Origin: RGIG1828 sp045541875 | Lineage (GTDB): Bacteria > Bacillota > Clostridia > UMGS1810 | Length of the DNA: 36,656 nt | Assembly (NCBI GenBank): GCA_045541875.1 | Contig: JAZQJX010000017.1 | Location: forward strand, 1 to 36,656 | Reading direction: 5' to 3' | In this document: positions 1 to 7,217 of the stretch, one piece after another | Layout: every line of letters begins with the position of its first letter | Position numbering within the stretch: position 1 is the stretch's first letter | Made by a program: the position numbers and the translations under genes | Notes under the pieces: model-generated | What the model was told of the DNA's origin: nothing | Seen by the model: only the letters and a program-made list of their open reading frames with translations | Database searches by the model: none

Positions 1-117
1 TTTGGCGAGTTTTAACTTTAATGAATTCCAAAGGAATTCATATCATGACAACTGCGTTGTCATTTCACGGCGGAGCCATTTCATTCGGTGAGTTTTCAAA
101 ACAAACTCACCGCTAAA
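1..117. repeat. MITE-like element built of serial hairpins
   Basis: Three perfect hairpins follow one another: ATGAATTCC/GGAATTCAT (21-29 with 33-41), ATGACAAC/GTTGTCAT (45-52 with 56-63) and CGGTGAGTTT/AAACTCACCG (86-95 with 103-112). The outer ends are imperfect inverted copies of each other: 1-13 reads TTTGGCGAGTTTT and the reverse complement of 103-117 reads TTTAGCGGTGAGTTT. Serial hairpins with terminal inverted repeats and no coding capacity suggest a small non-autonomous mobile element. The left edge may extend beyond the window. Confidence 0.6.
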
Positions 118-181
118 CTCCAATTTATTTGAAGTTTATCAATCCTGTTATACTTATCAAATTCAAATATTTTTATTTAAG

Positions 182-245
182 AAAACAGACTGCAGCAAAA
201 TGCATTACGGATATTTAATCCTTTGCATTTTCTGCAGTCTGTTTT
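182..245. terminator. Long hairpin, possible bidirectional terminator
   Basis: The arms at 182-204 and 224-245 pair over 22 bases with a single bulged C at 196. The outer bases are A-rich on the left and T-rich on the right, so a transcript in either direction would end in a U-run. The stem is longer than usual for an intrinsic terminator, so it may instead be part of the repeat cluster. Confidence 0.55.
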
Positions 246-383
246 AAAAATCAATGAATTTGTTTGGCGACAATGCTTGCGCGCGCTTTTGTGTAAATAA
301 TACACATCCGAACAAAAATCTATGCACAAATTTAATCTGCATATGTATTTCGTATTTCACCTCCGTGATTTATATTTGCAAAC

Positions 384-443
384 AAGAAAAGCGGCTTCGC
401 CGCTCCGCCTGCGGCGGGAGCGCGGAGCATTATCGCTTTTCTT
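384..443. repeat. GC-rich cruciform-type palindrome
   Basis: The outer arms AAGAAAAGCG (384-393) and CGCTTTTCTT (434-443) are perfect inverted copies. They enclose smaller hairpins, GCGGC-TTC-GCCGC (391-403) and CTCCGC-CTGC-GGCGGGAG (403-420). The folded form would be branched, like REP/BIME-type intergenic repeats. It is the most GC-rich spot of the region. Confidence 0.6.
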
Positions 444-450
444 AAGCCAT

Positions 451-494
451 GTGCATTTTTGAAAAGCAAATTTGCTTTTCAAAAAAATTTGCAC
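451..494. repeat. Extended perfect palindrome
   Basis: Bases 456-485 form a 30-base uninterrupted palindrome centred on GCAAATTTGC, with flanking GTGCA (451-455) and TGCAC (490-494) continuing the symmetry after a short insertion. There is essentially no loop, which favours cruciform extrusion or a dimeric binding site over a terminator. Confidence 0.65.
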
Positions 495-507
495 GGCAAT
501 ATAATTG

Positions 508-549
508 TTTTTTACTGTATAGGAACGAAGTTTCCTATACAGTAAAAAA
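508..549. repeat. 18-bp hairpin, full copy of a dispersed repeat
   Basis: The left arm 508-525 (TTTTTTACTGTATAGGAA) and right arm 532-549 are perfect reverse complements separated by the six bases CGAAGT. The left arm recurs exactly at 24180-24197, so this is a dispersed repeat family rather than a chance hairpin. Confidence 0.7.
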
Positions 550-575
550 GGTGCATCAACATAAGCCGATGCACC
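550..575. repeat. Small hairpin next to the dispersed repeat
   Basis: GGTGCATC (550-557) and GATGCACC (568-575) pair perfectly around a ten-base loop. It directly abuts the 18-bp hairpin. It has no following T-run, so it is not a good terminator. Confidence 0.5.
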
Positions 576-592
576 GAAAAATGCATAGCTCA

Positions 593-716
593 TGTTGCTG
601 CGACACAAATCTCGACATATCTCATCTAAGTATGCGAAATAGAGCATGCATTTTTACCGAAAATAAAAACACACACTTACATGAGATAATTCAAATATTA
701 AGATTTATGTCGCAAC
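593..716. repeat. Diverged inverted-repeat element
   Basis: The arms at about 593-630 and 676-716 are imperfect reverse complements that share GTTG-CGACAYAAATCT at the outer end and TATCTCATSTAAG at the inner end. A further inner match joins AAAAATGCATAGCTC (577-591) to GAGCATGCATTTTT (642-655). The pattern suggests an old, decaying MITE. Confidence 0.5.
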
Positions 717-806
717 TATAGTGTATCATATTGTTTCCGAAAATGCAATGAGAAAATGAGCAAAAAGATTTAGCTGTAGAGAAGGACGCTTTTTGAAATA
801 ATAACC

Positions 807-835
807 TTGAAAAATATAATATTTTATGGTATAAT
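807..835 (+). promoter_or_regulatory. Sigma-A type promoter for the mgtC-like gene
   Basis: TTGAAA at 807-812, a 17-base spacer and a consensus TATAAT at 830-835. It lies about 50 bases before the start codon at 891. Confidence 0.75.
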
Positions 836-890
836 TGTATGGATTATAAATATATGGTTTAATATAGATAAAAAAACAGGAGGATTATGA

Positions 891-1568
891 GTGAATATGG
901 CTTTTGTTTTAGAACAGGCAGAACTTTTTATAAGACTCATTCTTGCCGCACTTTGCGGGTTCGCAATCGGGTTTGAAAGAAAAAACAGACGAAAAGAGGC
1001 AGGTGTCAGAACCCACGTTATTGTTGCCCTTGCGTCATGTCTTATGATGGAAATTTCAAAATACGGTTTTTCAGACCTAGGAAAATTCGATGGAGCACGT
1101 ATTGCGGCTCAGGTTGTGTCGGGAATCGGTTTTCTTGGCGCAGGAATGATTTTTGTACATAAAAATTCAATTAAAGGTCTCACAACTGCTGCAGGTGTGT
1201 GGGCAACATCAGGTATTGGGATGGCTGTTGGTGCCGGTATGTATATAATAGGAATTATGACAACAGTTATAATTCTCATAATTCAGGTTGTGCTTCACAA
1301 TCACCGTGTATTTTTGAGTCACTCTTCCACGGAAGAAGTTTCTTTCATTGTGGATGACTGCCCTGAGGCTATTGAATTTGTAAAAAACTATATTCATGAT
1401 GCAAAAATGGTTATAGAATCCGTTTCTTTGATAAAACAAGAAAATGACCTTTTGCGCATAGAGGTTGTGGCGGCTTTCCATGACGAAATTGATATGTATG
1501 AATTTGCAGTTAAAGCATATGAAAATCCGATGGTGAAATCTGTCATAAATGATGTTGGCACAAGATGA
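891..1568 (+). CDS. MgtC/SapB family membrane protein
   Basis: This 225-residue protein matches the MgtC/SapB family: a hydrophobic N-terminal half of about four membrane segments, then a soluble ACT-like C-terminal domain from about residue 145. The family signature is visible near the N-terminus as GFAIGFER followed by EAGVRTHVIVALAS, and again as GIGFLGAGMIF. Proteins of the family are linked to magnesium limitation and to modulation of the F-type ATPase, but many members are uncharacterised, so a transport role should not be assumed. The GTG start at 891 is chosen because AGGAGG (878-883) sits seven bases upstream. The ATG at 887 is in another frame. The gene has its own promoter and is probably transcribed alone or with weak read-through. 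Confidence 0.9.
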   Translation: MNMAFVLEQAELFIRLILAALCGFAIGFERKNRRKEAGVRTHVIVALASCLMMEISKYGFSDLGKFDGARIAAQVVSGIGFLGAGMIFVHKNSIKGLTTAAGVWATSGIGMAVGAGMYIIGIMTTVIILIIQVVLHNHRVFLSHSSTEEVSFIVDDCPEAIEFVKNYIHDAKMVIESVSLIKQENDLLRIEVVAAFHDEIDMYEFAVKAYENPMVKSVINDVGTR

Positions 1569-1586
1569 TTTGAAGTCTTTGGTTGC

Positions 1587-1614
1587 TTGGAAAAAGTTTA
1601 TTTTGTGATATAAT
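1587..1614 (+). promoter_or_regulatory. Possible promoter for the SseB-like gene
   Basis: TTGGAA at 1587-1592, a 16-base spacer and TATAAT at 1609-1614, in the 92-base gap between the mgtC-like gene and the next gene. The -35 box is only moderately good. Confidence 0.5.
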
Positions 1615-1660
1615 AATTTAATATAAAATGTATCCTTTTTACAAAGAGGAGGTAGTTTCA

Positions 1661-3007
1661 TTGTTATTTAACAAACGTAAAAAAGAAGAAGAGGAAAGAA
1701 GAGTACAAGAGGAAAAAGAACTCAAAAGACAACAGATGGAGGCTCAACTTCAAAGAGAAAGAGAAGAAGAGGAGCGTAGGGCAAAAGAGAATGAGGCAAA
1801 AAGAAATACAAGTCCTTACAAATTCTCCAAACCTTCCCCATGGCCAAAGGAACTTGTATCTGTTTTGAAGGAAATGCTCAAAAAACTTTTTCCCGACACG
1901 AAAAAAGCATACCTTGTTCAGGCAGATTATGAAGAAAAAACAGGGTATCTTCTTGTTGTGGATATAGATGCAAGATATCATAAAATAATCAATATATATC
2001 TCGACGGACAGACAAAAAGGGTGAGAGGGGATAAACCCATAGAATGTATTCTCTATTCAAAATCCGGATCTCTCACAGATGGAATGCTGCCGTTTTACGA
2101 AAAAGAAGAGTCGGAATTTTCAAAAACTCAGCCAAGAGAGTCTGAATATGCTTTGAAATCTGCTCTTGATGATATAAGAAGCGAATACAGCGTAGGTTTT
2201 GAAACCGAGGTTGAACCTGAAGTTGAACCTGAGGCTGAACCCGAGGTTGAACCTGAGGTAGAACCCGAGGTAGGACCCGAGGCTGATCCTGAGGTTGAAC
2301 CTGAAGTTGAACCCGAGGCTGAACCCGAGGTAGAACCCGAGGCTGAACCTGAGGCAGAACCTGAAGTTGAATCTGAGGTTGAATCCGAGGTTGAACCCGA
2401 AGTTGAACCTGAGGCTGAACCCGAGGTTGAACCCGAAGTTGAACCTGAGGCTGAACCTGAGGCAGAACCCGAAGTTGAACCTGAGGCTGAACCCGAAGTT
2501 GAACCCGAAGTTGAACCTGAGGCTGAACCCGAGGCTGAATCTGAGGTTGAACCTGAGGCTGAACCCGAGGTTGAACAACCTCAAGTTCGTGTGGTTCCCG
2601 AAACAAAGCAACAACTTTTTGCTCTTATGAACAGACATGCGTCATCTGATGATGAAGAAGTAAAGAAAATAGCATACTCAGGCTTCGGAGAGTATAAATT
2701 CTGTATACCCTATGAAATCAACGGTGATTTTGATATGGATAATCCACCTGAAAGTTTCCCTGAGAATGCAAAACTTGTTATGCTTATAAATAAGGGTAAC
2801 GGAATTAAAGCCATTCCGTTTTTCACAGACAAAGAAGATGCAGTTTCCTTTGCAAAAGAGAAAAAATGCGGTTTTGCGGTGATGAAATATACTGAATATA
2901 AAGACGCCGCACATGGCGGGCAGATAGTTTCATCTGCAGCAGAGGGAATAATCATAAACCCATTATCAGAACAAATTCTTCTTCCGCCGGACTATCCTCT
3001 TTTATAA
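1661..3007 (+). CDS. SseB-like protein with permuted domain order and EVEP repeats
   Basis: The TTG start at 1661 is preferred over the in-frame ATG at 1628 because GAGGAGG (1646-1652) is eight bases before it, which gives 448 residues. Residues 5-50 are a highly charged Lys/Glu/Arg helix, probably a coiled coil. Residues about 60-149 resemble the C-terminal domain of E. coli SseB (PWPKEL start, DIDARYHKIINIYLDG, KPIEC, LPFYEKE). Residues 183-306 are 31 tetrapeptides E-[VA]-E-P. Residues about 316-448 resemble the N-terminal SseB domain (AIPFFTDKEDAVSF, GIIINPLSEQILLPPDYPLL). The usual order is N-domain then C-domain, so the order is swapped. No signal peptide or membrane segment is visible, so it is probably cytoplasmic. 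The function of SseB is itself unclear. The domain assignment comes from reading conserved positions and is moderately sure. Confidence 0.65.
   Translation: MLFNKRKKEEEERRVQEEKELKRQQMEAQLQREREEEERRAKENEAKRNTSPYKFSKPSPWPKELVSVLKEMLKKLFPDTKKAYLVQADYEEKTGYLLVVDIDARYHKIINIYLDGQTKRVRGDKPIECILYSKSGSLTDGMLPFYEKEESEFSKTQPRESEYALKSALDDIRSEYSVGFETEVEPEVEPEAEPEVEPEVEPEVGPEADPEVEPEVEPEAEPEVEPEAEPEAEPEVESEVESEVEPEVEPEAEPEVEPEVEPEAEPEAEPEVEPEAEPEVEPEVEPEAEPEAESEVEPEAEPEVEQPQVRVVPETKQQLFALMNRHASSDDEEVKKIAYSGFGEYKFCIPYEINGDFDMDNPPESFPENAKLVMLINKGNGIKAIPFFTDKEDAVSFAKEKKCGFAVMKYTEYKDAAHGGQIVSSAAEGIIINPLSEQILLPPDYPLL
2207..2578 (+). repeat. In-frame tandem array of 31 12-bp units
   Basis: Each unit is a variant of GARGYTGAACCY and encodes Glu-Val/Ala-Glu-Pro. 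The last unit ends in Gln rather than Pro. Units 6, 7, 14, 15 and 28 carry substitutions (GP, DP or ES). Third-codon and second-position changes are spread through the array, so it is not a fresh slippage product, but its length is likely to vary between strains. Confidence 0.9.
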
Positions 3008-3043
3008 ATACCGGCGCAGGCAGAATTCAGGGAGGAAAAACCA

Positions 3044-3736
3044 ATGAAACTGTTATACAAAATTGTGTGTCTGACACTTGTGTTATCTTTGAACATATTT
3101 TCTTTTTCAGCCTGCAAAGGCAAGGATGAAGAGATTGTGAACGATGAGACGAAAAACGAGGCAGAAATTAATGCAAAGTATGACGAACTTATGAAACAGG
3201 AGTCAGAAGAAGAACTTTTGCCCGAAGACTATAATCCCATACTCAACAATTTTACCACAGTGGATTTTCAGTTTACGCTTACCGATGACACACTTGCTTT
3301 CAATCTTCCTGAAAATTCCTATACAAAGATAACCCCTGCAGGGGCAAGTTTCGGCTTTCATTCCCAGACCATACCTGCGGACTATTTTGAAGGAAGTTTT
3401 AAAAATGCAAAGGGAGTGAGCATATCATCGGGCAGGGATGCACTCATATCTTCGTACAAACTTTCAGATGTAAATGTTTTTACGGATGAGTCAGGGATTT
3501 CAGCCTTTGCATTTGCCACAGACGGTAATTATGAATATATGACTCTTTCATCCTCTGATGCAAAGAAGATATATGATATATATCAAAGGTCTGTTTCATC
3601 TGCTCAGAATGCAGGAGAAAATGTAATGGCGGAATATGGCGCATACACTTCAGTTGCACTTGTTTGCATTACAAACACTTCCGATGGAGTGTTTATGCAA
3701 TACGAAATGTATCGCTTTGATAAAATAAAGGAATAA
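3044..3736 (+). CDS. Predicted lipoprotein of unknown function
   Basis: The 230-residue protein starts with a lipoprotein signal: Lys near the N-terminus, a hydrophobic stretch of about 16 residues and FSAC with the lipidated Cys at residue 24. Phe at the -3 position is less common than Leu. An acidic linker of about 40 residues follows, then a soluble domain of about 160 residues with alternating hydrophobic patterns, but I recognise no family. AGGGAGG lies just before the ATG. It sits 36 bases after the SseB-like gene and 25 bases before lysA, so it is probably in the same transcript. It would be anchored on the outer face of the cell membrane. Confidence 0.75.
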   Translation: MKLLYKIVCLTLVLSLNIFSFSACKGKDEEIVNDETKNEAEINAKYDELMKQESEEELLPEDYNPILNNFTTVDFQFTLTDDTLAFNLPENSYTKITPAGASFGFHSQTIPADYFEGSFKNAKGVSISSGRDALISSYKLSDVNVFTDESGISAFAFATDGNYEYMTLSSSDAKKIYDIYQRSVSSAQNAGENVMAEYGAYTSVALVCITNTSDGVFMQYEMYRFDKIKE

Positions 3737-3761
3737 AACATACAACCCGGAGGAAAACATA

Positions 3762-5063
3762 ATGCTTAAACACGATTATATGGACATAAATTCAGAGGGA
3801 CATCTGGTGATTGGCGGATGTGACACCACACATCTTGCCGGAGAATATTCAACCCCCCTCTATGTTTTTGATGAAGACCGCATAAGAAACAATATGCGTT
3901 TATACAGAGATTCTGTTGATAAGTTTTATGACGGAAAAGGCAGAATTCTTTATGCCAGCAAGGCTTTCTCAACAAAATATATGTACAAACTTGCAAAAGA
4001 AGAGAATCTCGGCGTCGATGTTGTATCGGGCGGCGAACTCTATACTGCCATATCCGCAGGATTTGACACAGAAAAAATCGTGTTTCACGGAAATAACAAA
4101 AGTTATGATGAAATAAAAATGGCGATAGATTCAGGCGTTGGAAGAATTGTGGTTGATGGCGAGGGAGAGATTGAAAAGATTGATTCCATAAGCCGTGAAA
4201 AAAATGTCACAACCAATATTCTCATAAGGGTAAAACCCGGTGTTGATGCTCACACCCACGAATTTATCTCCACAGGTCACATAGACTGTAAATTCGGTTT
4301 TTCTATAGAAAACGGAGAAGCAAAGGATTTTCTGAAAAAAGCAAAAGAGTTTAAAAACGTGTGCATAAAAGGTCTTCATTGCCACATAGGTTCACAAATC
4401 TTTTTGCTTGATCCTTTCAGACACACAGCAAAAATAATGATGGAATTTTACAAAATGGCAAGGGATGAGTTTTCTTTGGAACTTGGCGAACTCAATCTCG
4501 GCGGAGGCTTTGGCATAAAGTATGTTGAGGGGGACACTCCTCTTAGTTATCCTGACTATATAGAGGCAGTATCTGAGGTTGTCAAAGGTTATTGCAAAGA
4601 CAACAACATGGAAGTTCCTTTCATATATATGGAACCCGGACGTTCAATTGTTGGTGATGCAGGAACAACACTTTATACTGTCGGAACGATAAAAGACATT
4701 AAAAACGTCAGGAAATATGTTTCCATAGACGGCGGAATAGGGGATAATCCAAGATATATTCTCTATGATGCCGAGTATGATGCAATAATTGCAAACAGGG
4801 CAAATGAAGATGCGACAGAAACGGTAACAATTTGCGGTAAATGCTGTGAAAGCGGAGATATCATCATAAAAGACTGTCACCTTCCCAAAGCGGATTCGGG
4901 TGATATTTTGGCGGTAATGTCCACCGGTGCATATAACTATTCCATGGCAAGCAACTATAACCGCATTCCCCGCCCGTGTGCAATTATGGTTTCAAAAGGC
5001 AAATCAAAGGTTATAATAAAAAGAGAAACCTATGAAGATTTAATCAGAAATGATCTTGTATAA
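3762..5063 (+). CDS. lysA: Diaminopimelate decarboxylase
   Basis: It converts meso-diaminopimelate to lysine, the last step of lysine synthesis. The 433 residues have the fold-type III PLP enzyme layout. The PLP-binding lysine is K67 in YASKAF, a conserved HCHIGSQI motif and a glycine-rich phosphate-binding LGGGFGI follow, and EPGRSIV is present in the barrel. The C-terminal beta domain carries CCESGDI, which supplies the residue acting across the dimer interface, and GAYNYSMASNYN. GGAGG at 3750-3754 supports the ATG at 3762. It is 12 bases before the site-2 protease gene. Length and motifs are normal for the family. Confidence 0.96.
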   Translation: MLKHDYMDINSEGHLVIGGCDTTHLAGEYSTPLYVFDEDRIRNNMRLYRDSVDKFYDGKGRILYASKAFSTKYMYKLAKEENLGVDVVSGGELYTAISAGFDTEKIVFHGNNKSYDEIKMAIDSGVGRIVVDGEGEIEKIDSISREKNVTTNILIRVKPGVDAHTHEFISTGHIDCKFGFSIENGEAKDFLKKAKEFKNVCIKGLHCHIGSQIFLLDPFRHTAKIMMEFYKMARDEFSLELGELNLGGGFGIKYVEGDTPLSYPDYIEAVSEVVKGYCKDNNMEVPFIYMEPGRSIVGDAGTTLYTVGTIKDIKNVRKYVSIDGGIGDNPRYILYDAEYDAIIANRANEDATETVTICGKCCESGDIIIKDCHLPKADSGDILAVMSTGAYNYSMASNYNRIPRPCAIMVSKGKSKVIIKRETYEDLIRNDLV

Positions 5064-5075
5064 AGGAGAAACGGT

Positions 5076-5726
5076 ATGTTTTCCACAGAAGGATTTCTAT
5101 CACTTATAATAAGTATCCCGGGATTGCTTCTGGCAATAACCATCCATGAATTTGCTCATGGTTATGCGGCATATCTCATGGGAGACAGAACAGCAAAATA
5201 TGACGGAAGATTAAGCCTCAATCCATTGAGGCATTTAGACCCAATAGGCGCTTTATGTATGCTCTTTTTCCGATTTGGGTGGGCAAAACCCGTACCAATC
5301 AACCCCTATAATTTCAAAAAACAGCGTCTCGGTGTTATAACCGTGAGTTTAGCAGGCCCCTTTGCAAATTTCATTTTGGGTTTTTTGAGCTGTATCATAT
5401 ATTATCTGCTTGTCTTTTTACCGCAGTCAGGCTCTGTTATATTGGAATTTGCAAAAAGCATTGTCCTTTATTCTACCTTTATGAACACAGGCCTTATGAT
5501 ATTCAACCTCATTCCCATTCCGCCCCTTGACGGTTCAAAGGTGCTTATGGAATTTTTGCCGCCGAGAGCAAAATATTCCATGTACAGATATGAAAGGTAT
5601 TTCGGCATAATTCTTCTTTTAGTTGTATATTTAGGTACACTCACTCCCATACTTTCCACCCTGCAGGGATATGTGCTTTCGTTCTATGAGTTTGTGTCCT
5701 ACAAACTTGTAATGCTATTTATGTGA
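5076..5726 (+). CDS. Site-2 protease family membrane metalloprotease (M50)
   Basis: The 216-residue protein has about five hydrophobic segments. The zinc site is HEFAH (residues 24-28) in the first membrane segment, and the third ligand is D152 in NLIPIPPLDG in a later segment. It is the short form without a PDZ domain, as in the Bacillus YwhC-like group that stands before scpA in many Firmicutes. Intramembrane proteolysis is the known family activity, but the substrate of this short group is not established. AAGGAG just upstream supports the start. Neighbours are lysA and scpA, in an apparent operon. Confidence 0.9.
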   Translation: MFSTEGFLSLIISIPGLLLAITIHEFAHGYAAYLMGDRTAKYDGRLSLNPLRHLDPIGALCMLFFRFGWAKPVPINPYNFKKQRLGVITVSLAGPFANFILGFLSCIIYYLLVFLPQSGSVILEFAKSIVLYSTFMNTGLMIFNLIPIPPLDGSKVLMEFLPPRAKYSMYRYERYFGIILLLVVYLGTLTPILSTLQGYVLSFYEFVSYKLVMLFM

Positions 5727-5752
5727 TTTTATTTTAAACATACGGTGATAAA

Positions 5753-6514
5753 ATGGAACAGTTAACCTTTAAGATTGAGCAGTTTGAAGGCCCGCTTGAC
5801 CTTCTTGAACATCTTATAAAACGAAATAAACTTGATATAACAGAAATTTCTCTCATTGCAATTACAGACCAGTATATTGAATATCTCAATGCCATGGAAG
5901 AAATGGATCTTGACATATCAAGTGATTTTCTCATTGTTGCTACAGACCTTTTATATATAAAATCAAAAGCACTACTTCCAAAACATGAAGAAGAGGAAGA
6001 TCCCGAGGCACTTGCCAACAGTCTCACTGAGGCACTTAAGCAAAGAAGAAGGATGAAACTCATATCTGAAAAATTTAAGGTTATGCAATATGACGGTTCC
6101 TACTACTTTTTTAAAGACGCAGAAGAAATTCCCAAAAACGAAAACCCCGAGAAGAAAAGGATTGAACACGGAAACATTGACAAACTCTACAATGCATTCT
6201 TACTGCTCATCGAAAAGCAGGAACGCAGAATGCCGCCTCCGAAAGATAACTTTGAGGGAATTGTGGGAAGAGAACCTGCATCTGTTAAGAAAAAGGCAAC
6301 AGGACTTGTCACAAGGCTCAAGAAAAAAAGTAAAATGTCATTTGGACAAGCCTTTGAAGATGCAAACGGAAGAAACGAAATTGTGGCAATTTTCCTTGCA
6401 ATTTTAGAACTTATGAAACTCAATCACATCCTTGTGTATGATGACGAAGACGGAAACATCATGCTTTCACTTGGTGAAGTTTCGGATGAGGAAATGGAAT
6501 ATAATTTTGAATAA
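5753..6514 (+). CDS. scpA: Segregation and condensation protein A
   Basis: ScpA is the kleisin subunit that bridges the SMC dimer in the bacterial condensin complex. The 253 residues begin with the typical FEGPLDLLEHLIKRNKLDI-type helix region near residue 9 and end with a winged-helix C-terminus (residues about 175-253). The central part is charged and poorly conserved, as expected. The ribosome binding site is GGTGAT (5744-5749), which pairs with the extreme 3' end of 16S rRNA, so its short spacing to the ATG is normal. scpB follows after 13 bases with an identical ACGGTGATAA leader. Confidence 0.96.
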   Translation: MEQLTFKIEQFEGPLDLLEHLIKRNKLDITEISLIAITDQYIEYLNAMEEMDLDISSDFLIVATDLLYIKSKALLPKHEEEEDPEALANSLTEALKQRRRMKLISEKFKVMQYDGSYYFFKDAEEIPKNENPEKKRIEHGNIDKLYNAFLLLIEKQERRMPPPKDNFEGIVGREPASVKKKATGLVTRLKKKSKMSFGQAFEDANGRNEIVAIFLAILELMKLNHILVYDDEDGNIMLSLGEVSDEEMEYNFE

Positions 6515-6527
6515 ACGGTGATAACTA

Positions 6528-7211
6528 ATGAAAGATACTCAGATTGAAGCAATGCTTCAGGCAATGCTTTTTGCAAGCGGAGAATCGGTGCCTGTAAAAA
6601 GACTTTCGGAGGTTCTGGAAATATCAGAATCCAAAACCTACAGTTTGCTTGAAGCAATGAAGAAAAAATATGATTCAGACTCATCTTTTGGAATAAGACT
6701 TGTTCAACTTGAAGACTCATATCAACTTTCCACAAAGAGGGAATATTACGAATGTGTGAGAAATCTCACGGAAAGAAAGAGAAAAGCATCCCTTACAAAC
6801 GCAGGACTTGAAGTTCTTTCCATTGTGGCATACAATCAGCCCATTACAAGAAGTTCAATTGAATTTATAAGAGGTGTCAACTCAGACGGCCCTCTCAACA
6901 ATCTCATATCGGCAGGACTCATTGAGGAAGTCGGAAGACTTGATGCTCCGGGACGTCCCATACTTTTCGGGACAGGGGAAGAGTTTCTTCGTTGTTTTAA
7001 TCTCTCTTCCATATCGGAACTCCCCGATGTGGAACTTGAATATAATTTTGAAGACCTTAACAAAGAACTTGTTGAGGCACAGCAGGTGGAATTTGAACAC
7101 TCGGAAGATGAGGAAACAGATTTTGAAATCATAACAGATGAACCGGAAGAGGAAGAAGTTTTATCAGACACCGAGGCATCTGAAGAAAAGGCGGATGGCG
7201 GAGAGGAATAA
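6528..7211 (+). CDS. scpB: Segregation and condensation protein B
   Basis: ScpB is a winged-helix dimer that binds ScpA within the SMC complex and is needed for chromosome segregation. The 227-residue protein shows the two winged-helix regions (residues about 5-80 and 85-160), with the family's LEVLSIVAYNQPITRS and RGVNSD-type segments and the GRPILFGTG stretch. The last 60 residues are a strongly acidic tail rich in Glu and Asp, longer than the minimal family form. GGTGAT at 6518-6523 is the ribosome binding site. The next gene starts six bases after the stop. Confidence 0.95.
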   Translation: MKDTQIEAMLQAMLFASGESVPVKRLSEVLEISESKTYSLLEAMKKKYDSDSSFGIRLVQLEDSYQLSTKREYYECVRNLTERKRKASLTNAGLEVLSIVAYNQPITRSSIEFIRGVNSDGPLNNLISAGLIEEVGRLDAPGRPILFGTGEEFLRCFNLSSISELPDVELEYNFEDLNKELVEAQQVEFEHSEDEETDFEIITDEPEEEEVLSDTEASEEKADGGEE

Positions 7212-7217
7212 CCGACT

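Larger units (their letters stand above)
1..890. other. Gene-free region rich in palindromic repeats
   Basis: No convincing gene lies here. The short open frames in it have no good ribosome binding site and run through inverted repeats. The stretch holds at least seven separate palindromic elements, annotated individually: a MITE-like element at 1-117, a long hairpin at 182-245, a GC-rich cruciform at 384-443, a 30-base perfect palindrome inside 451-494, an 18-bp hairpin at 508-549, a smaller hairpin at 550-575 and diverged inverted arms at 593-716. The right end carries the mgtC promoter at 807-835. GC content jumps locally around 390-430, unlike the AT-rich surroundings. Confidence 0.8.

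Noticed and set aside
384..443. GC-rich structure considered as a tRNA
   Set aside because: It has no T-loop or anticodon-arm consensus and its arms are near-perfect palindromes.
254..721. Three overlapping short open frames in the left intergenic region
   Set aside because: They cross the palindromic repeats, lack plausible ribosome binding sites and show no protein family pattern.
2207..2578. Tandem array considered as a CRISPR-like array
   Set aside because: The units are 12 bp, contiguous, in frame and without spacers.
2073..2638. Long open frames on the minus strand and in another plus frame across the EVEP array
   Set aside because: They are by-products of the 12-bp repeat, which has no stop in several frames; there is no ribosome binding site.
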